Assembly: GCA_027620595.1 (NCBI GenBank)
Contig: JAQCDI010000002.1
Coordinates: 1 to 32,314, forward strand
Length of the DNA: 32,314 nt
Origin: Bacteroidota bacterium
Lineage (GTDB): Bacteria > Bacteroidota > Rhodothermia > Rhodothermales > UBA10348
Direction: 5' to 3'
Below, piece after piece: positions 25,196-32,314 of this stretch (position 1 is the stretch's first letter; each line of letters starts with the position of its first letter). A model generated the notes under the pieces. It was given only the letters and a program-made list of their open reading frames with translations. It did no database searches and had not been told where the DNA came from. A program made the position numbers and the translations under genes.

Positions 25196-25268
25196 TGGGC
25201 CCGGCAGGACTTGAACCTGCGACCTATCGATTATGAGTCGACAGCTCTAACCGCTGAGCTACGGGCCC
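25196..25268 (-). tRNA. tRNA with CAU anticodon, probably tRNA-Ile2 (lysidine-modified)
   Basis: On the complement a 73-base cloverleaf folds: acceptor stem GGGCCCG/CGGGCCC, D arm GCTC-AGCGGTTA-GAGC, anticodon arm GTCGA-CTCATAA-TCGAT, T arm GCAGG-TTCAAGT-CCTGC, discriminator A. The 3' CCA is not encoded. Anticodon CAT fits either elongator Met or AUA-reading Ile2. Positions 4 and 5 are C, paired with G69 and G68, which are the TilS (lysidine synthase) recognition pairs in E. coli Ile2, whereas E. coli elongator Met has U4-A69 and A5-U68. The short D loop and TTCAAGT T loop also resemble E. coli ileX. The Ile2 assignment is therefore favoured but not certain. Confidence 0.95.
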
Positions 25269-25340
25269 GGCTGCCGATGAACAGAGTCCCGGCGCGGCGC
25301 AAAATACGCACACAGCAACGCCACGTTTGTTGAAGAAAGA

Positions 25341-25369
25341 TTGGGGTCTGCGGGAAAGCGTACTATTAT
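25341..25369 (+). promoter_or_regulatory. Probable promoter of the PQQ dehydrogenase gene
   Basis: A weak -35 TTGGGG (25341-25346), a 17-base spacer, and a good -10 TATTAT (25364-25369) lie 26 bases before the ATG at 25396. The predicted leader is about 20 bases. Confidence 0.45.
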
Positions 25370-25395
25370 CGCACCGTACCCACCCGGACCCCGCC

Positions 25396-27459
25396 ATGCG
25401 CCGATTCCTGCCCGCCCTCCTGATCATTGCCGCCTGCTCCTCTCCCGATACCGTGTTCGAGGAAGGAGACTGGCCCGTTTACGGCGGTGACGCCAACAAC
25501 ACCCACTACGTGACGCTGGACCAGATCTCGCCCGAGAACGTCCACCAACTCGAAGTGGCCTGGACGTATGACACGGGCGACGCCTTCGAGGGATCGGAAA
25601 TGCAGAACAATCCGATCATCATCGACGGCATCATGTGGGCTACCACGCCAAAGATCAAGGTCATCAGTCTGAATGCCGCCACCGGTGAGCTGCGGTGGTC
25701 CTTCGACCCCAACGCGGGCAACGAGTCCTCTCCGCGCTTCCGTCACCGCGGCATTATCGTGACGCACGACCGGGTCATCTTCAACTACCGCAACCGGCTC
25801 TACGCGCTCAACAAGGACACGGGCGAGCCCTTCCCGGACTTCGGCACCAACGGCTGGGTGGACCTGCGCGAAGGCCTGGGACGGCCGGTCGAAAGCATTT
25901 CGGTCAGCGCTTCCTCTCCGGGCGTGGTCTTCGGGGACCTCTTGATCATGGGATCGTCCATGTCCGAGTCCCTGCCGAGCGCACCAGGGGACATTCGCGC
26001 CTACAACATCTACACTGGAGAACTGACTTGGAGCTTCCACACCATTCCGCATCCCGGCGAGTTCGGCTACGACACCTGGCCGCCGGACGCCTGGCAGGTG
26101 GCCGGCGGCGCCAATGCCTGGAGTGGCCTGAGCCTGGACCGTGAGCGGGGCATCGTGTTTGCAGCCACCGGTTCGCCCTCCTATGATTTCTACGGGGCGA
26201 ACCGCGTGGGAGACAACCTCTTCGGCAACTCGATCCTGGCGCTCGACGCCCGCACCGGGGAGCGGATCTGGCATTTCCAGGGCATCCGCCACGACCTCTG
26301 GGACCGCGACTTCCCGGCGCCGCCCGCACTGGTAACGGTCCAGCGGGATGGCAAGGCTGTCCCGGCCATCGCGCAGATCACCAAGACGGGCCATGTCTTT
26401 GTGCTGCACAGGGAAACGGGCGAACCGCTTTTCCCGATCGAGGAGGTTCCGATGCCGGGTCCGGTCCTGCCGGGCGAATGGACGGCGCCCACGCAGCCCT
26501 TCCCGGTGCGGCCGCCTCCGGTGGCGCGCCAGACCCTGACGCGCGACGAACTGACCACCCGCACACCGGAGGCGGCCGCGAGCGCCCTGGCCACCTTCGA
26601 GGCTTTCAGCGTGACGCATGCCTGGGACCCCCCGGACACGACAGGCATCATCCTCTACCCCGGCACCGACGGCGGCGGGGAGTGGGGCGGCCCGGCCTAT
26701 GACCCGGAGACAGGTCTGCTCTACATGAATTCCAACGAGCAGGGCTGGCTGCTCAAGCTCGTCAAGCCGAGTGACGAATCGCTCTACAATGCCCGCTGCG
26801 CCAGCTGCCACGGCGCCGATCGCGCAGGTACGGGTATGGGTCCCTCGCTGCTCGACATTGCGCAGCGCAGCAACCGGGAGAAAATCACTGATCAGATCCG
26901 CAACGGCTCGGGCACCATGCCTGCCTTCGCCACGATCATTAGCCGCCGCGAAATCGAGGACATCGTGACGTTCCTGGAAACAGGCATCGATGCATCGGCT
27001 GAGAAAGTGGGGTCGACCCCCTTCGACCTGCCCTACCGCACGTCCGTGATCGACATCTTCCAGGACCACGAGGGCTATCCGGGCAACATGACGCCCTGGG
27101 GAACGCTCAACGCCATCGATCTCAACGAAGGCACCATCCGTTGGAGCATCCCGTTCGGCTTCTATCCCGAGCTGGCCGAGCAGGGCCTCACGGATACCGG
27201 TACGGACAACTATGGCGGGGCCATTGTGACGAAGAACGGCCTCCTCATCATTGCCGCCACGACGTATGACAACCGCATCCGGGCCTATGACAAACTCACG
27301 GGCGAACTCCTTTGGGAGGCCGAATTGCCGGCTGCGGGCAATGCGACGCCGTCCACCTACATCGTCGGCGGTAAACAATACATCGTAATTGCAGCCGGGG
27401 GCGGCAAGAACGGCGCGCCGAGCGGCGGCACCTACGTGGCCTTTGCCCTACCGGACTGA
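25396..27459 (+). CDS. PQQ-dependent dehydrogenase lipoprotein with inserted cytochrome c domain
   Basis: 687 residues from ATG 25396. MRRFLPALLIIAACSS has a lipobox (IAAC, Cys14), so it is a membrane-anchored lipoprotein on the periplasmic or outer side. Quinoprotein propeller repeats are visible: GDWPVYGGDANNTHYVTLDQI, NAATGELRWSFD, YNIYTGELTWSFHTIPHPGEFGYDTWP, ARTGERIWHFQGIRHDLWDRDFPAPP and LTGELLWEAELPA. Between later blades there is an inserted c-type heme site C468-A-S-C471-H472 followed by GTMPAF, whose Met could be the axial ligand, giving a single-chain dehydrogenase with a built-in electron outlet. The family oxidises sugars or alcohols with pyrroloquinoline quinone and passes electrons to cytochromes. 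The substrate is not readable. The upstream in-frame extension has no lipobox context. Its 3' end overlaps the convergent PAP2 gene by 12 bases. Confidence 0.92.
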   Translation: MRRFLPALLIIAACSSPDTVFEEGDWPVYGGDANNTHYVTLDQISPENVHQLEVAWTYDTGDAFEGSEMQNNPIIIDGIMWATTPKIKVISLNAATGELRWSFDPNAGNESSPRFRHRGIIVTHDRVIFNYRNRLYALNKDTGEPFPDFGTNGWVDLREGLGRPVESISVSASSPGVVFGDLLIMGSSMSESLPSAPGDIRAYNIYTGELTWSFHTIPHPGEFGYDTWPPDAWQVAGGANAWSGLSLDRERGIVFAATGSPSYDFYGANRVGDNLFGNSILALDARTGERIWHFQGIRHDLWDRDFPAPPALVTVQRDGKAVPAIAQITKTGHVFVLHRETGEPLFPIEEVPMPGPVLPGEWTAPTQPFPVRPPPVARQTLTRDELTTRTPEAAASALATFEAFSVTHAWDPPDTTGIILYPGTDGGGEWGGPAYDPETGLLYMNSNEQGWLLKLVKPSDESLYNARCASCHGADRAGTGMGPSLLDIAQRSNREKITDQIRNGSGTMPAFATIISRREIEDIVTFLETGIDASAEKVGSTPFDLPYRTSVIDIFQDHEGYPGNMTPWGTLNAIDLNEGTIRWSIPFGFYPELAEQGLTDTGTDNYGGAIVTKNGLLIIAATTYDNRIRAYDKLTGELLWEAELPAAGNATPSTYIVGGKQYIVIAAGGGKNGAPSGGTYVAFALPD

Positions 27460-28227
27460 GTCCATAGTCCAGGATACCTCGAAGCCCGTAGGTCCGAGGT
27501 TCGCCCGTACATCCTGCGCGAACCGCGGCAGGCGGCCCTGGTGCTTGCGGGCCAGCCAGTAACCCATGGATCCGCCCAGGAACGATCCGGCAATCACGTC
27601 CGTGACCCAATGCTGCTGGCGCTTGAGTCGGCTGATGGCCGTTCCGGTGGCCAGGACTCCCAGCCCGAAGGTCAGCGGGTTGGGATAATACACGATCCAG
27701 GGCATGACCAGGGCCCATGCCGTGGTGGCGTGTCCGGACGGGAAGGAGGTGTTGTTGTTGGAGAACGGGTGGAAGTCGAAGGCGCCTTTTTCCTGGTACG
27801 GTCGGCTGCGGCCCACCAGCACGCGCTTGGAAACGGAACCGATGGTGTAGGCATAGGCCACCGATTGCAGCGAGGTGAAAGAGGCGTCCTGAAGGCGGCG
27901 GCTGCGGGTGAGCAGCGTGGCTCCGAAGGTGCCCAGGGCCACATACTTGGCCTCGGGTCCGCCCAGGTAGTTGGCAAACTCCAGGAATTCGCCGCTGGGG
28001 GTCTCGGTGGTCCGTTGTTTCTCAAGGATGTCCTCGTCCGCCAGGCTCATCGGTATCAATACACCGACCGTCAGGCCCACCTTGAGGGCCCGTTCCCCTG
28101 ACCAGGATGTGGCCCAGTCCTTTGCATCGTGGATCGTCCAGTCCAGGAAGCGCCGGGGTCCGGGTTGGGCATGGGCCGCGGGCAGACAAAGACCGCAGAA
28201 TGCGAGGACGAGGAACAGTCGTTTCAT
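27448..28227 (-). CDS. PAP2-superfamily membrane/secreted phosphatase
   Basis: 259 residues from ATG 28227 with a clear signal peptide (MKRLFLVLAFCGLCLPAAHAQ). All three phosphatidic-acid-phosphatase motifs are present: KRVLVGRSRPY, FPSGHATTAW and SRLKRQQHWVTDVIAG. Hydrophobic stretches (ALKVGLTVGVLIPMSL, AWALVMPWIVYYP, LTFGLGVLATGTAI) fit membrane association. The family removes phosphate from lipid phosphates or undecaprenyl diphosphate; the substrate here is unknown. It lies 38 bases downstream of the YdjM-like gene on the same strand, a probable two-gene operon, and its last 12 bases overlap the end of the PQQ dehydrogenase gene on the other strand. A GGTTCGCCC copy (27498) falls near its C-terminal codons. 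Longer in-frame starts upstream overlap the ydjM-like gene and are unlikely. Confidence 0.93.
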   Translation of the reverse strand: MKRLFLVLAFCGLCLPAAHAQPGPRRFLDWTIHDAKDWATSWSGERALKVGLTVGVLIPMSLADEDILEKQRTTETPSGEFLEFANYLGGPEAKYVALGTFGATLLTRSRRLQDASFTSLQSVAYAYTIGSVSKRVLVGRSRPYQEKGAFDFHPFSNNNTSFPSGHATTAWALVMPWIVYYPNPLTFGLGVLATGTAISRLKRQQHWVTDVIAGSFLGGSMGYWLARKHQGRLPRFAQDVRANLGPTGFEVSWTMDSVR

Positions 28228-28265
28228 GCCACCAAAGATCGGGTGTCGCAGGGCAAGAATCCCGA

Positions 28266-29282
28266 TCAATTGCCGCGAGCACGCTCGTAGAGCTCCTTCA
28301 GGTCGTCCGAGCGTGCCGACAGGTCGGTCGGAAGCTGCTGAAAGGAGGTGTAGGCACCGGTCGAATCCGGGATGAGGCGCCAATGGAAAATGGGCGAACC
28401 GCTTTCCCGCAGCCAACTGTCGCTTCGGCCGAAACGGTAGTCGGCAAACGTCAGGCCAAGGGAATCCTCCTCGATGACGTACCAGCCTTTGCTGAACCAC
28501 AGCATGCGCGCAACGGCGCGGTCTTCGCGGTGCCCGTTCAGGAGATACGACTGTCTCGGGATGGCGGTGAACCGGCTGGGCGTCCGCGAATCAAGCACCG
28601 AATACAGACCTGCATGGAGGGTATCGCTCTCAAGCGCCAGACCCTGCCAAAGTACCGTGTTCAAGGGCGTGGGCGCCGTCATCACCCGTTCGGTCTGGAT
28701 ACCCCGTGAGGCCAGGCCCTGCTTGAAGGAGGAGTGCACAAACAGCTTGGCACTCATGCCCCAGGTCAGGTAAAGGGTGGAGAGGACCAGGCCAATGGCG
28801 TTTATCCGGAAGCGTTTGCGCGAACCCACCTTGGCCCGCAGGGCGAATAGGACACCCATCGCCAGCGGAAGGGTGTAGAGCGGGTCGATGATGAAGATGG
28901 AATCGATCCCGAATGGATGGCGGGAAAAGGGCCAGAAGATCTGGGTGCCGTAGACCGTGAGCAGGTCCACAAAGATGTGCGTGGCCCAGACCAGGAAGAC
29001 CATCAGGGTCCATTCCCCCCGCGTGGCCTTGTCCTTGATGTGCAGCCTCCGGAGCAGGAGGGCGATGATCGGCGAGACCAACAGGGCCACCACGAACGAA
29101 TGCGAAGCGGCGCGGTGGGCGGCCAGGGAATCCACGGGATCCAGGAACAGGTTGGCCACGATGTCCAGGTCCGGGAGTGTACCCAGGACGGCACCCCACA
29201 GGGCGCCCTTCCTGCCATTCTTGTGGCCGATCGTGGCTTCGCCGAAGGCAGCGCCCAGCGCAATCTGTGTCAGGGAATCCAT
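28266..29282 (-). CDS. YdjM-family membrane-bound metal-dependent hydrolase-like protein
   Basis: 338 residues. It begins MDSLTQIALGAAFGEATIGHKNGRKGALWGAVLGTLPDLDIVANLF, the standard start of the YdjM/LexA-regulated membrane hydrolase family, with the D-L-D motif. HRAASHSFV and THIFVDLLTVYGTQIFWPFS supply the conserved His/Asp residues thought to bind metal. Four to five membrane segments occupy the first about 180 residues (VVALLVSPIIALLL, LMVFLVWATHIFVDLL, LYTLPLAMGVLFAL, AIGLVLSTLYLTWGM). The last about 150 residues form a soluble part that is longer than in the minimal family. No biochemical activity is established for the family. It is first in a probable operon with the PAP2 gene and diverges from the Lrp-type gene. 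Confidence 0.9.
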   Translation of the reverse strand: MDSLTQIALGAAFGEATIGHKNGRKGALWGAVLGTLPDLDIVANLFLDPVDSLAAHRAASHSFVVALLVSPIIALLLRRLHIKDKATRGEWTLMVFLVWATHIFVDLLTVYGTQIFWPFSRHPFGIDSIFIIDPLYTLPLAMGVLFALRAKVGSRKRFRINAIGLVLSTLYLTWGMSAKLFVHSSFKQGLASRGIQTERVMTAPTPLNTVLWQGLALESDTLHAGLYSVLDSRTPSRFTAIPRQSYLLNGHREDRAVARMLWFSKGWYVIEEDSLGLTFADYRFGRSDSWLRESGSPIFHWRLIPDSTGAYTSFQQLPTDLSARSDDLKELYERARGN

Positions 29283-29392
29283 GGATCGGGAAAAAGGAAC
29301 AGCGAGCGGGGGCTCATGGGGAATCGGCGCTCTGGGTGATGGGATTAACCGGATGCGCAGGACGGGGCCAAAATCCGGTGTCGGATGGCATT

Positions 29393-29421
29393 GTGCAAGG
29401 GTAGAGGCCCCAACCTTGCAC
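29393..29421. promoter_or_regulatory. 8-bp inverted repeat in the ydjM-like / lrp divergent spacer
   Basis: GTGCAAGG (29393-29400) and CCTTGCAC (29414-29421) are perfect inverted repeats separated by 13 bases. No T-tract follows on either strand, and no gene ends here, so an operator is more likely than a terminator. The binding protein is unknown; the adjacent Lrp-type regulator is one candidate. Confidence 0.4.
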
Positions 29422-29475
29422 TGAAAGGTGAATACCGGCTCCTGGGAATGTTTAATAATTCACAATAGCGTCACT

Positions 29476-29504
29476 TTGATGCATAAGGAAGGCAATAGTA
29501 TCTT
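29476..29504 (+). promoter_or_regulatory. Sigma-70-type promoter of the lrp-type gene
   Basis: -35 TTGATG (29476-29481), a 17-base spacer and -10 TATCTT (29499-29504) sit in a conspicuously AT-rich patch (about 29450-29520) in otherwise GC-rich DNA. The predicted start near 29511 gives a leader of about 22 bases to the ATG at 29533. Confidence 0.65.
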
Positions 29505-29532
29505 TAGACCTAAATAAATAAAGCCGCCCCTT

Positions 29533-30024
29533 ATGAGCCGGATTGACGAAATCGACGCACGAATCCTCGAGTTGCTGCAGGAGCGCGGGCGCATCAAGCG
29601 CAACGAGGTGGCCGAGGATGTGGGCCTGTCCCTCCCGTCGGTCAGCGAGCGCATGCGCAAACTGGAGCAGCGCGGTGTGATTGACGGCTACCACGCCGTG
29701 GTCAATGCCCGCCGCGTCGGATTCGACATCCTGGCCTTTATCCGCGTCATGGTGGACAGTTCCAAGCACTACGATGGCTTTGTGGAGCGCGCCTGCAAGC
29801 TGAGCGAAGTGCAGGAAGTCCACTCGATCACGGGCGATGGATCGCACATCCTTCGCGTGCTGATCCGCAATACGTCAGGACTCGAACAACTGCTGTCCAC
29901 CATCCAGTCCTGGCCGGGCGTCCACGGGACGTCCACGTCCATTGTCCTTTCGTCCTTCAAGGACACCCGGCACGTTCCGGTATCGCCCGTTGCGATTGCC
30001 GGTTCGCCCGAACCCGTTCTCTGA
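29533..30024 (+). CDS. Lrp/AsnC-family transcriptional regulator
   Basis: 163 residues. The N-terminal helix-turn-helix is DEIDARILELLQERGRIKRNEVAEDVGLSLPSVSERMRKLEQRGVIDGYHAVVN, closely matching the AsnC/Lrp signature. The C-terminal RAM ligand-binding/oligomerisation domain has DILAFIRVMVD, HSITGDGSHILRVLIRN and LEQLLSTIQSWPGVHGTSTSIVL. These proteins form octamers and respond to amino acids. It sits 38 bases before glnN on the same strand, so the two are probably co-transcribed and the regulator may tie glutamine synthesis to an amino-acid signal; this is inference from context. The last 15 residues or so (PVSPVAIAGSPEPVL) extend past the RAM domain, and a GGTTCGCCC copy (30001) encodes part of them. 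Confidence 0.95.
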   Translation: MSRIDEIDARILELLQERGRIKRNEVAEDVGLSLPSVSERMRKLEQRGVIDGYHAVVNARRVGFDILAFIRVMVDSSKHYDGFVERACKLSEVQEVHSITGDGSHILRVLIRNTSGLEQLLSTIQSWPGVHGTSTSIVLSSFKDTRHVPVSPVAIAGSPEPVL

Positions 30025-30062
30025 CCCCTTCCAAACGCCAACCGCACGATTCATCTCGCATC

Positions 30063-32240
30063 ATGAGCCGCCACGCATCGGATTCCAACCTCATCGCCGC
30101 CACCAAATTCACTTCCAACGGTTCCAAGATGGAGCCCATGGATATCGAGCGCATTTTCGGAGAGAATGCCTTCGGTATCGAGGAGATGAAGAACCGGCTC
30201 TCGCCGGCCACCTTCGAAAGCCTGATAGCCACCATCGACAAGGGCCAGCAGATCGACTCCGCGATTGCCGATGAAGTGGCCAAGGCCATGAAAGAATGGG
30301 CCGTGGAGCGGGGTGCGTCGCACTTCACGCACTGGTTCCAGCCGCTGACCGGCAGCACGGCCGAGAAGCACGACTCGTTCATCACGCCCAACAAAGGCGG
30401 AGGTGCCATTGCCAAGTTCTCCGGCAATGACCTGATCCAGGGCGAACCGGACGCTTCGTCGTTCCCGTCCGGCGGTCTGCGCGCCACGTTCGAAGCCCGC
30501 GGTTACACGGTCTGGGATCCGACGTCCCCTTCCTTCATCATCGAGAACAAGAGCGGTGCCTATCTGGCCATTCCGACCGCCTTCGCCTCCTGGTCGGGTG
30601 AAGCGCTCGATGCCAAGACCCCGCTCCTGCGCTCGATGCATGCCATCGACGATCAGGCCCGTCGCGCGCTCAAGCTTTTTGGACACGACGATGTCCACAA
30701 AGTGACATCAACCGTGGGTGTCGAGCAGGAATACTTCCTCATCGACGAGGAATACTACTACCGTCGTCCCGATCTCATGACGAGCGGTCGGACCCTCATC
30801 GGCGCCAAGCCGCCTCGCGGCCAGGAGCTGGATGACCACTACTTCGGCTCGATCCCGGATCGCGTCCTGAGCTGCATGATCGAAACCGAGAAAGAGCTCT
30901 ACCGCCTCGGCATTCCGGTCAAGACGCGCCACAACGAGGTGGCCCCCAGCCAGTACGAGATCGCTCCGATCTTCGAGAACACCAACGTGGCCTGTGACCA
31001 CCAGCAGCTGATCATGATCACGCTGCAGCGCGTAGCCCGCAACCACGGCATGGTCTGCCTGCTGCACGAGAAGCCGTTTGCCGGCATCAACGGTAGCGGA
31101 AAGCACAACAACTGGTCCATCGGAACGGACACCGGTATCAACCTGCTTGATCCGGGCGACAATCCGCACGACAACCTGCAGTTCCTCTACTTCTGCACGG
31201 CCGTCATCGCAGCCGTCTACAAGCACCAGGATCTGCTGCGTGTCTCGGTGGCTCATGCGGCCAACGACCACCGTCTCGGTGCCAACGAGGCCCCGCCGGC
31301 CATCATTTCGATCTTCCTGGGCGAGCAGCTCGAGGACGTCTTCAATCAGATCTCGTCTGGAACCGCCACAGAAAGCAAGCAGGGAGGTCTGTTGGGCCTC
31401 GGTACGCCGGTCCTTCCGCACCTGCCGCGGCACGCCGGAGACCGTAATCGGACCTCGCCGTTTGCCTTCACGGGTAACAAGTTCGAGTTCCGTGCCGTGG
31501 GCTCCAGCCAGTCGGTTTCCTTCCCGAACACGGTCCTGAACACCATCGTGGCCGAAGCGCTCGACGGCATGTCGGGTCGCCTGGAAGCCGCGCTGTCCGG
31601 AGGCGCTTCGCTGGAGGATGCCGTTGCCGGTGTCGTCCGCGAGACGATCAACGACTCCAAGGCCATCATCTTCGGTGGAGACAACTACTCCGAGGCATGG
31701 CACAAGGAAGCTGAGCGTCGCGGACTGCTGAACCTGCGCAACACGGTTGATGCCCTCGAGACGCTGATTTCCGAAAAGAACATCCGCCTCTTCGAATCCT
31801 ACGGCGTTCTTTCGGAAGCCGAGCTCCGCAGCCGCGAGGAAGTCTGGTTCGAACAGTACTTCACCAAGATCAACATCGAGGCAGAGACCACCGAGTCGAT
31901 TGCCCGCACGATGGTCATGCCGGCCGCCACGCGCTACCTCAAGACCCTCGTCGATACGATCGACCAGGGCAAGGAAGTCGGCGTGTCGGTCCGGGGCGTG
32001 AAGGAAACCGCCGTACACTTGGCCGCCTACGTCGATGAGCTCCAGGACTCCCTGACGGAACTGATCGATGCCAACAAGGAGCTCGGTGGCGACAGCGTCC
32101 ATCAGAAAGTTCACCACATGGTGAAAAACGTGATCCCGTCCATGAACAAGGTGCGCCACGCCTGCGACCGTCTCGAGCGGATCACGGCCGGCGACCTGTG
32201 GCCGGTCCCGACCTACCGCGACATGCTGTTCGTCAAGTAA
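30063..32240 (+). CDS. glnN: Glutamine synthetase type III
   Basis: 725 residues, the normal length for GSIII, which is much longer than GSI. It makes glutamine from glutamate, ammonia and ATP in the cytoplasm as a dodecamer. Key regions: the GSIII N-terminal block FTHWFQPLTGSTAEKHDSF; SSFPSGGLRATFEARGYTVWDPTSP; VGVEQEYFLID, with metal-ligand glutamates; TRHNEVAPSQYEIAPIFENTN; HEKPFAGINGSGKHNNWSIGTD, the catalytic/ATP loop; and DRNRTSPFAFTGNKFEFRAVGSSQS, the phosphate/substrate site. The C-terminal helical part (VDALETLISEKNIRLFESYGVLSEAELRSREEVWFEQY) is typical of GSIII. GSIII is common in Bacteroidota and cyanobacteria. It is preceded by an Lrp-type regulator in the same orientation. No Shine-Dalgarno is visible at the ATG. 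One base after the TAA stop lies a GGGCGAACC copy. Confidence 0.97.
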   Translation: MSRHASDSNLIAATKFTSNGSKMEPMDIERIFGENAFGIEEMKNRLSPATFESLIATIDKGQQIDSAIADEVAKAMKEWAVERGASHFTHWFQPLTGSTAEKHDSFITPNKGGGAIAKFSGNDLIQGEPDASSFPSGGLRATFEARGYTVWDPTSPSFIIENKSGAYLAIPTAFASWSGEALDAKTPLLRSMHAIDDQARRALKLFGHDDVHKVTSTVGVEQEYFLIDEEYYYRRPDLMTSGRTLIGAKPPRGQELDDHYFGSIPDRVLSCMIETEKELYRLGIPVKTRHNEVAPSQYEIAPIFENTNVACDHQQLIMITLQRVARNHGMVCLLHEKPFAGINGSGKHNNWSIGTDTGINLLDPGDNPHDNLQFLYFCTAVIAAVYKHQDLLRVSVAHAANDHRLGANEAPPAIISIFLGEQLEDVFNQISSGTATESKQGGLLGLGTPVLPHLPRHAGDRNRTSPFAFTGNKFEFRAVGSSQSVSFPNTVLNTIVAEALDGMSGRLEAALSGGASLEDAVAGVVRETINDSKAIIFGGDNYSEAWHKEAERRGLLNLRNTVDALETLISEKNIRLFESYGVLSEAELRSREEVWFEQYFTKINIEAETTESIARTMVMPAATRYLKTLVDTIDQGKEVGVSVRGVKETAVHLAAYVDELQDSLTELIDANKELGGDSVHQKVHHMVKNVIPSMNKVRHACDRLERITAGDLWPVPTYRDMLFVK

Positions 32241-32314
32241 CGGGCGAACCCCAGATCGCGGACCTGCGCATCCCGGAACCGGATGTGGCAGAACGGATTA
32301 AGATGCGGGCGCGG
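32241..32314. other. Sequence after glnN to the window end
   Basis: The 74 bases after the glnN stop begin with a GGGCGAACC copy (32242-32250). An ATG at 32303 could start another gene, but only four codons are visible, so no call is made. No terminator hairpin was found. Confidence 0.3.

Noticed and set aside
25366..27378. A 670-codon open frame opposite the PQQ dehydrogenase.
   Set aside because: Same antisense effect; low-complexity Arg/Gly/Val-rich translation with no domain.

Overview
The window looks like chromosomal DNA of a GC-rich (about 60% by eye) bacterium of the Bacteroidota/Rhodothermota side of the tree. This is inferred from several traits: a type III glutamine synthetase, class 2 (quinone) dihydroorotate dehydrogenase, large secreted PD40/TolB-like propeller proteins, a secreted peptidase with a T9SS-like C-terminal domain, a PQQ lipoprotein dehydrogenase, and gene starts that mostly lack Shine-Dalgarno sequences. 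No phage, transposase, CRISPR array or rRNA was seen. The content is mostly housekeeping and envelope genes in short units.

Layout. 1-1894 (-): acyl-CoA ligase cut by the window edge. 2041-3313 (+): a MarR repressor and a YceI-family gene sharing an exactly repeated palindromic operator; the yceI reading frame carries an in-frame TAA. 3381-5367: pyrD (-) diverging from a PhzF-family gene (+). 5398-8508 (-): a 1036-residue secreted gluzincin + propeller + beta-barrel protein. 8842-11944 (+): the cell-elongation pair mrdA (PBP2) and rodA. 12007-13388 (-): L-serine dehydratase with a one-base frameshift. 13433-14509 (-): secreted gluzincin-like protein. 14747-16682 (+): LytS-type kinase and LytTR response regulator. 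16834-17316 (+): secreted fasciclin protein with a strong terminator. 17408-17863 (+): SRPBCC protein. 17900-20311 (-): large lipoprotein of unrecognised family. 20508-22382 (+): acetyl-CoA hydrolase/transferase fused to a GNAT domain. 22408-25074 (-): membrane Ser/Thr kinase with extracytoplasmic propeller. 25196-25268 (-): tRNA with CAU anticodon, probably Ile2. 25396-27459 (+): PQQ dehydrogenase with inserted cytochrome c. 27448-29282 (-): PAP2 phosphatase and YdjM-like membrane hydrolase. 29533-32240 (+): Lrp/AsnC regulator followed by glnN.

The most unusual signal is not a gene. The nonamer GGGCGAACC (or its complement GGTTCGCCC) occurs 21 times in 32 kb, in both orientations, in several reading frames and between genes, whereas base composition predicts about one copy or fewer. 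This density and lack of polarity resemble a DNA uptake sequence. That interpretation is inference; the repeat itself is directly visible.

Two genes (yceI, sdaA) are broken by single-base-scale lesions while the sequence beyond each lesion still looks conserved, so each is either a very recent mutation or a sequence error.
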